Shown: one piece after another, positions 49,810-53,604 of the stretch
Layout of the letters: every line of letters starts with the position of its first letter
Position numbering within the stretch: position 1 is the first letter of the stretch
Assembly (NCBI GenBank): GCA_022771625.1
Contig: JALFCW010000147.1
Location: forward strand, 1-53,604
Length of the DNA stretch: 53,604 bases
Direction: 5' to 3'
From: Prevotella sp.
Lineage (GTDB): Bacteria > Bacteroidota > Bacteroidia > Bacteroidales > Bacteroidaceae
Program-made: the position numbers and the translations under genes
Notes under the pieces: generated by a model
The model's input: only the letters and a program-made list of their open reading frames with translations
The model's database searches: none
What the model was told of the DNA's origin: nothing

Positions 49810-51420
49810 ATGGTAAGACGTATTATACCACTGTTTCTGCTGACATTCGTATGGAATGTTGAGGCAGGCGCACAGAATTACAAGCAGGAGTTTGATGAGT
49901 TCCGCAAGGAAGCATTGAAGGAGTATGAGGATTTTCGCAAGGAATGTCTTCAGGAGTATATTGATTTCTTGCGTGCGCCTTGGCCTAAGAAGGAATCCGA
50001 GAAACCAATTGTCGCACCTAAGGAAAAGCCTGTGCCGCCAGTGGTATATACCAAGCCCGACACCTTGCCCGAACTTCGACTGAAGAAGATCAATGGCAAG
50101 GAGATTGCAGTGAAGATTCCGAAATTGACTCCAAAGGACAAGATTGACAAAAAGCCGGTGGATGTGCCCGTCACACCGCTTGACGACTCTGTGACAATCG
50201 ACATCAAGGACGGAGGACGCGCCTTGTCGCTTGGTGGCGGAGTGATACGTCTGAAGAAGGAGATATATAAGCAGCCGGTGCCCGTGTCCCCCATCAAGCA
50301 AGACCTCACTATCGATACCCCCGAATTTTCATTCGATGTCTTTGGCACCGAGTGTGAGGTGCGCATTGGTGATGATTGTCGTTTCACCCTCAAGAGTGTG
50401 AAATCGAATGATGTGGCAGATGCACTCCAGAAGATGATGGCCACTCCGTTCGACAACCTTCTCCACGACTGTTTGCAGATACGCGAGGAGCGCCAGCTCT
50501 CCGACTGGGCATATTTCGAGATGCTTAGTTCGCTGGTTGACAATTTCTATGGCAAGGACACCAATGAGGCAACCCTCGCCCTTGCCTTCCTGTATATGCA
50601 GTCGGGATATAAGATGAGGCTTGGCGAAGACGGCACACGCCTGTATATGCTGATGAGCAGTCGCCATTCCATTGTCGGAAAGTCATATTTCCCCATCGAC
50701 GGCGAGAATTATTACGTGCTCCGTGGTCCTGAGACAAAGCGCATGAGCATCTGTCAGGCTAAGTTTCCCAAGGAGTCGTCGCTTTCGCTCGTTATCCCAA
50801 CGCAGCAGAAGTGGGATGTTGACTTGCAGAAGGAGCGCGTTATCACCTCGCGCCGCTATCCCGATTTCTCGTTTGGAGTGCGTCTTAACAAGAATCTCAT
50901 CAATTTCTATGACACATATCCCACTTCCACTCTCAACAACGACTTCATGACCCGTTGGGCAATGTATGCCAATGCACCTATGGCCGAGGAGGTTACCAAG
51001 GAACTCTATCCCCAGATGAAGGCAAAGCTGAAGGGATTGTCGAATCTTGAGGCTATGGAACGCCTGCTCAACTGGGTGCAGACAGGATTTGTGTATAAAT
51101 ACGACAATGAGGTTTGGGGCGACGATCGTGCCTTCTTCGGCGAGGAAACCCTCTTCTATCCCTACTGCGATTGTGAGGACCGCTCGATCCTCCTCTCTCA
51201 TCTTGTTCGTGAACTGCTCGGTCTCGACACCGTGTTGATATATTATCCCGGACATCTTGCCATGGCAGTGGATTTGGCAGAAGCCTCCGATGGCGACTAT
51301 GTGCTGTTGGATGGTCGTCGCTTCACAGTGTGCGACCCCACCTATATTGGTGCCCGTGTGGGTAAGACCATGCCCAATATGGACAACTCGCAGGCAAAAC
51401 TGATATTACTTGAGAAATAA
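49810..51420 (+). CDS. Exported transglutaminase-like protein, paralog 2
   Basis: This 536-residue protein follows its paralog by 12 bp. The signal peptide (about 1-21), the repeated EFDEFRKE/YEDFRKECLQEYIDF helix, a proline/lysine-rich linker (about 55-160) and the conserved C-terminal half are all shared with paralog 1. The linkers differ completely in sequence, while the C-terminal halves are very close (e.g. DWAY(Y/F)xML and YANAPM). The triad is kept: Cys453/Cys455 in YCDCEDRSILL, His482 and Asp509. Both copies retain catalytic residues, so neither looks inactive. They may process two related targets or act as a heteromer. Confidence 0.7.
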   Translation: MVRRIIPLFLLTFVWNVEAGAQNYKQEFDEFRKEALKEYEDFRKECLQEYIDFLRAPWPKKESEKPIVAPKEKPVPPVVYTKPDTLPELRLKKINGKEIAVKIPKLTPKDKIDKKPVDVPVTPLDDSVTIDIKDGGRALSLGGGVIRLKKEIYKQPVPVSPIKQDLTIDTPEFSFDVFGTECEVRIGDDCRFTLKSVKSNDVADALQKMMATPFDNLLHDCLQIREERQLSDWAYFEMLSSLVDNFYGKDTNEATLALAFLYMQSGYKMRLGEDGTRLYMLMSSRHSIVGKSYFPIDGENYYVLRGPETKRMSICQAKFPKESSLSLVIPTQQKWDVDLQKERVITSRRYPDFSFGVRLNKNLINFYDTYPTSTLNNDFMTRWAMYANAPMAEEVTKELYPQMKAKLKGLSNLEAMERLLNWVQTGFVYKYDNEVWGDDRAFFGEETLFYPYCDCEDRSILLSHLVRELLGLDTVLIYYPGHLAMAVDLAEASDGDYVLLDGRRFTVCDPTYIGARVGKTMPNMDNSQAKLILLEK

Positions 51421-51474
51421 CTTATATATAATAAAGTATATGAAAATAATATATTAATTTAAATATTTTTGAGT

Positions 51475-52086
51475 ATGAAAAAGATTATTATGTTTTTGAT
51501 GGCAGCATTCATGCTGTCGGTAGTTCCTGCAACAGCACAGGAATTGAGTAAGTCAGGGAAAAAGGCTTTGAAGGCTAAGGTAAAGGAGTTTAATAAGGAA
51601 GGATGGAAGATTTTCGGTTCAACCAGCACTCTCGATTATGCCCTCGAGCGCCACATGATTAAGATGCAAAGCGAGGATGCTATCGAAGTTCCTGGTATTG
51701 CCTCTTCTTTCAAGTCGAAGAATGTGGGTAAGCAGATGGCTCTCAACAGTGCCATGACCAACTATGCTTCTATGATGGACAGCGAGATCAAGGGTAAGGT
51801 GGTTAGCGACATGCAGGGCGACGGCGAGTTCTCGGAGACTGAGTTCGAGAAGTTCTATGCAGCCTTCAAGCGCTCGGTTCAGACCACTATCAAGGACGAG
51901 TTGAAGGAGTCATTCTCTATCATTCGTGACAAGGGCAATGGAACAAGCGAGATGCAGACCTTCTTCATTGTTGACAAGAAGGCTGCCTCACAGGCACGCG
52001 TCCGTGCCCTCGAGCAGGCTGGCAAGGAGAGTGTTGCCGCACAGCTCTATGCCAAGGTGGTTCAGAAGTTTATCGAAGAGAAATAA
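51475..52086 (+). CDS. Small exported protein of unknown function
   Basis: The ATG at 51475 is chosen over a TTG two codons upstream and gives 203 residues with a good signal peptide (MKKIIMFLMAAFMLSVVPATAQ). The mature part is lysine-rich and helical (SKSGKKALKAKVKEFNKEGW) and ends in a helix (ESVAAQLYAKVVQKFIEEK). No catalytic motif or membrane segment is visible. It lies 54 bp after the second transglutaminase-like gene without a credible promoter of its own, so it is probably part of that operon and might be a substrate or partner. That link is only positional. Confidence 0.65.
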   Translation: MKKIIMFLMAAFMLSVVPATAQELSKSGKKALKAKVKEFNKEGWKIFGSTSTLDYALERHMIKMQSEDAIEVPGIASSFKSKNVGKQMALNSAMTNYASMMDSEIKGKVVSDMQGDGEFSETEFEKFYAAFKRSVQTTIKDELKESFSIIRDKGNGTSEMQTFFIVDKKAASQARVRALEQAGKESVAAQLYAKVVQKFIEEK

Positions 52087-52107
52087 TCCGCGATAACATC
52101 TTTGATA

Positions 52108-52246
52108 ATTTTCGCGAAAATATCCGCTGTAGGGTCTTACTTTATGTAAGACCGCAAAAATACCCAAGAATTAAGGATTAAGAATACGGAATTTGTTTAA
52201 AAATCGTTATGCGATTGCAAATTCTTAATTCTTAATTCTTAATTCT
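52108..52246. repeat. Intergenic repeat cluster upstream of parE
   Basis: The cluster contains a 14-bp palindrome ATTTTCGCGAAAAT (52108-52121), the second dispersed-repeat copy (52126-52155) with hairpin GTCTTAC/GTAAGAC, and an 18-of-19 bp inverted repeat pairing 52167-52185 with the ATTCTTAATTCTT-type tandem repeat at 52221-52239. The hairpin could end the upstream operon, although no T-run follows it. Confidence 0.75.
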
Positions 52247-52259
52247 GATTTTTTTTTCA

Positions 52260-52267
52260 TACCTTTG
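52260..52267 (+). promoter_or_regulatory. -7 box upstream of parE
   Basis: TACCTTTG lies 24 nt before the parE start codon. The upstream region is occupied by the TTAATTC repeat, and no TTTG is present at the usual distance. Confidence 0.5.
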
Positions 52268-52291
52268 TAGCCATTAATATCATTAATATCA

Positions 52292-53604
52292 ATGGACGAC
52301 GAAATACTTCAATCACAAGAACAATCTGCGGTGGAATACACCGACGACAATATCCGCCACCTGTCGGATATGGAACACGTGCGCACACGCCCCGGTATGT
52401 ATATCGGTCGCCTTGGCGACGGATCGCTGCCCGAGGACGGTATATATGTGCTCCTAAAGGAGGTGATAGACAATTCTATCGACGAATTCAAGATGCATGC
52501 TGGCGACCGTATAGAGATTACCGTTGACGAGCAGTTGCGAGTGACGGTAAGGGATTATGGACGAGGCATTCCGCAGGGCAAACTCATCGAGGCAGTGAGT
52601 GTGCTAAATACGGGTGGAAAATACGACTCAAAGGCGTTTAAAAAGAGCGTAGGATTGAATGGAGTGGGTGTAAAAGCGGTAAATGCGCTCAGTTCCCACT
52701 TCGAAGTGCGCTCATTTCGCGATGGTCAGGTGCGCTCCGCTACATTCGAAAAGGGAATATTGCAGAGCGACAAAACTGAACCCACGGACGATGAGAACGG
52801 AACGTATATCTTCTTCGAACCAGATAACTCGCTGTTTCTCAACTACTCCTTCCATGACGACATCATCGAGACCATGCTCCGCAACTACACTTATCTCAAC
52901 ACGGGGCTTGCCATCATGTATAACGGAAGGCGCATCCTTAGCCGCAACGGACTCAAAGATCTTCTCAACGACACGATGACGGGTGACGGTCTCTATCCGA
53001 TCATCCACCTCAAGGGCGAGGACATCGAAATTGCCTTCACCCATGCCAACCAATATGGCGAGGAGTATCACTCGTTTGTCAACGGTCAGCATACCACCCA
53101 GGGCGGTACTCATCAGAGTGCCTTCAAGGAGCATATCGCCAAGACCATTAAGGAGTTCTACAACAAGAATTTAGAATATGGCGACATACGAAATGGTATC
53201 GTCGCTGCCATTGCCATCAATGTGGAGGAACCGATGTTTGAGAGTCAGACGAAGATTAAGCTCGGTTCGCTGACGATGGTGCCCAATGGTGGAGTGAGCA
53301 TCAACAAATATGTGGGTGACTTCATCAAGACCGAGGTGGATAATTATCTGCACAAGAATGCCGACGTGGCAGAGGTGATGCTGCAGAAGATTCAGGAGAG
53401 CGAGCGCGAGCGCAAGGCTATGGCGGGAGTGACCAAACTGGCCCGCGAGCGTGCAAAGAAAGCCAATCTGCACAACCGCAAGTTGCGCGACTGCCGCATA
53501 CACTTCAGTGATGCCAAGAACGACCGCAAGGAGGAGAGCTCCATCTTCATCACCGAGGGTGACTCAGCCAGCGGAAGTATCACAAAGAGCCGCGACGTGA
53601 ATAC
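52292..53604 (+). CDS. parE: DNA topoisomerase IV subunit B, 5' part (runs off the window)
   Basis: An open frame from ATG 52292 continues past the last base, giving 437 complete codons. The GHKL ATPase domain shows RTRPGMYIGRLGDGS, LLKEVIDNSIDEF (E57, N61), RDYGRGIP and GLNGVGVKAVNALS. The transducer domain follows (about 225-400, with NGQHTTQGGTHQSAF). The TOPRIM domain begins with FITEGDSASGS just before the edge. The sequence RKEESSIFITEGD fits ParE of Bacteroidetes better than GyrB, whose N-terminus differs (typically VRKRPAMYIG). It decatenates chromosomes together with ParC, which is not in the window. It is partial only because the window ends. Confidence 0.93.
   Translation, partial: MDDEILQSQEQSAVEYTDDNIRHLSDMEHVRTRPGMYIGRLGDGSLPEDGIYVLLKEVIDNSIDEFKMHAGDRIEITVDEQLRVTVRDYGRGIPQGKLIEAVSVLNTGGKYDSKAFKKSVGLNGVGVKAVNALSSHFEVRSFRDGQVRSATFEKGILQSDKTEPTDDENGTYIFFEPDNSLFLNYSFHDDIIETMLRNYTYLNTGLAIMYNGRRILSRNGLKDLLNDTMTGDGLYPIIHLKGEDIEIAFTHANQYGEEYHSFVNGQHTTQGGTHQSAFKEHIAKTIKEFYNKNLEYGDIRNGIVAAIAINVEEPMFESQTKIKLGSLTMVPNGGVSINKYVGDFIKTEVDNYLHKNADVAEVMLQKIQESERERKAMAGVTKLARERAKKANLHNRKLRDCRIHFSDAKNDRKEESSIFITEGDSASGSITKSRDVN

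Noticed and set aside
51464..51471. TATTTTTG as promoter of the small exported protein
   Set aside because: It is only 3 nt before the ATG, so transcription would start at or inside the start codon; co-transcription with the upstream genes is more likely.

Overview
The window looks like a chromosome fragment from a Bacteroidales bacterium, most likely Prevotellaceae. The evidence is the repeated Bacteroidetes-type promoter (TTTG, about 20 nt, then TAnnTTTG), the absence of Shine-Dalgarno sites, and a cluster of secreted GH43/GH95/GH97/GH2 enzymes. Nearly every gene is on the + strand.

(1) 326-13357 is a six-gene co-directional block with gaps of 0-30 bp: a REC-PP2C response regulator, a membrane-anchored WD40-like protein, a propeller/Y_Y_Y sensor whose kinase histidine is replaced, a soluble histidine kinase with an intact H-box, a TPR-fused TonB-dependent receptor, and a single-module NRPS ending in a thioesterase with a Cys nucleophile. 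It reads as a signalling, uptake and small-molecule synthesis unit and is the best candidate for an undescribed system.

(2) 13369-26300 is an accessory/defence island. It holds an IS1380-type transposase scar, a DUF4143 ATPase gene enclosed by a perfect 34-bp inverted repeat, a gene remnant, a toxin-antitoxin-like pair, a long structured leader, and a SNF2 helicase / adenine methylase / Res-like helicase-nuclease operon. It ends in about 600 bp of palindromes and tandem repeats.

(3) 26507-48022 is a polysaccharide-degradation region: GH3, GH43-CE1, GH2, GH95, GH97, CE6-GH43, GH43, GH43. carB, a pyrimidine/arginine housekeeping gene, sits inside it. The enzyme set suits a decorated (arabino)xylan carrying acetyl, feruloyl, arabinosyl and galactosyl groups. 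No SusC/SusD pair or hybrid sensor is present in the window.

(4) 48163-52086 holds two tandem paralogous exported transglutaminase-like proteins and a small exported protein of unknown function. Repeats separate them from parE (topoisomerase IV subunit B), which runs off the right edge.
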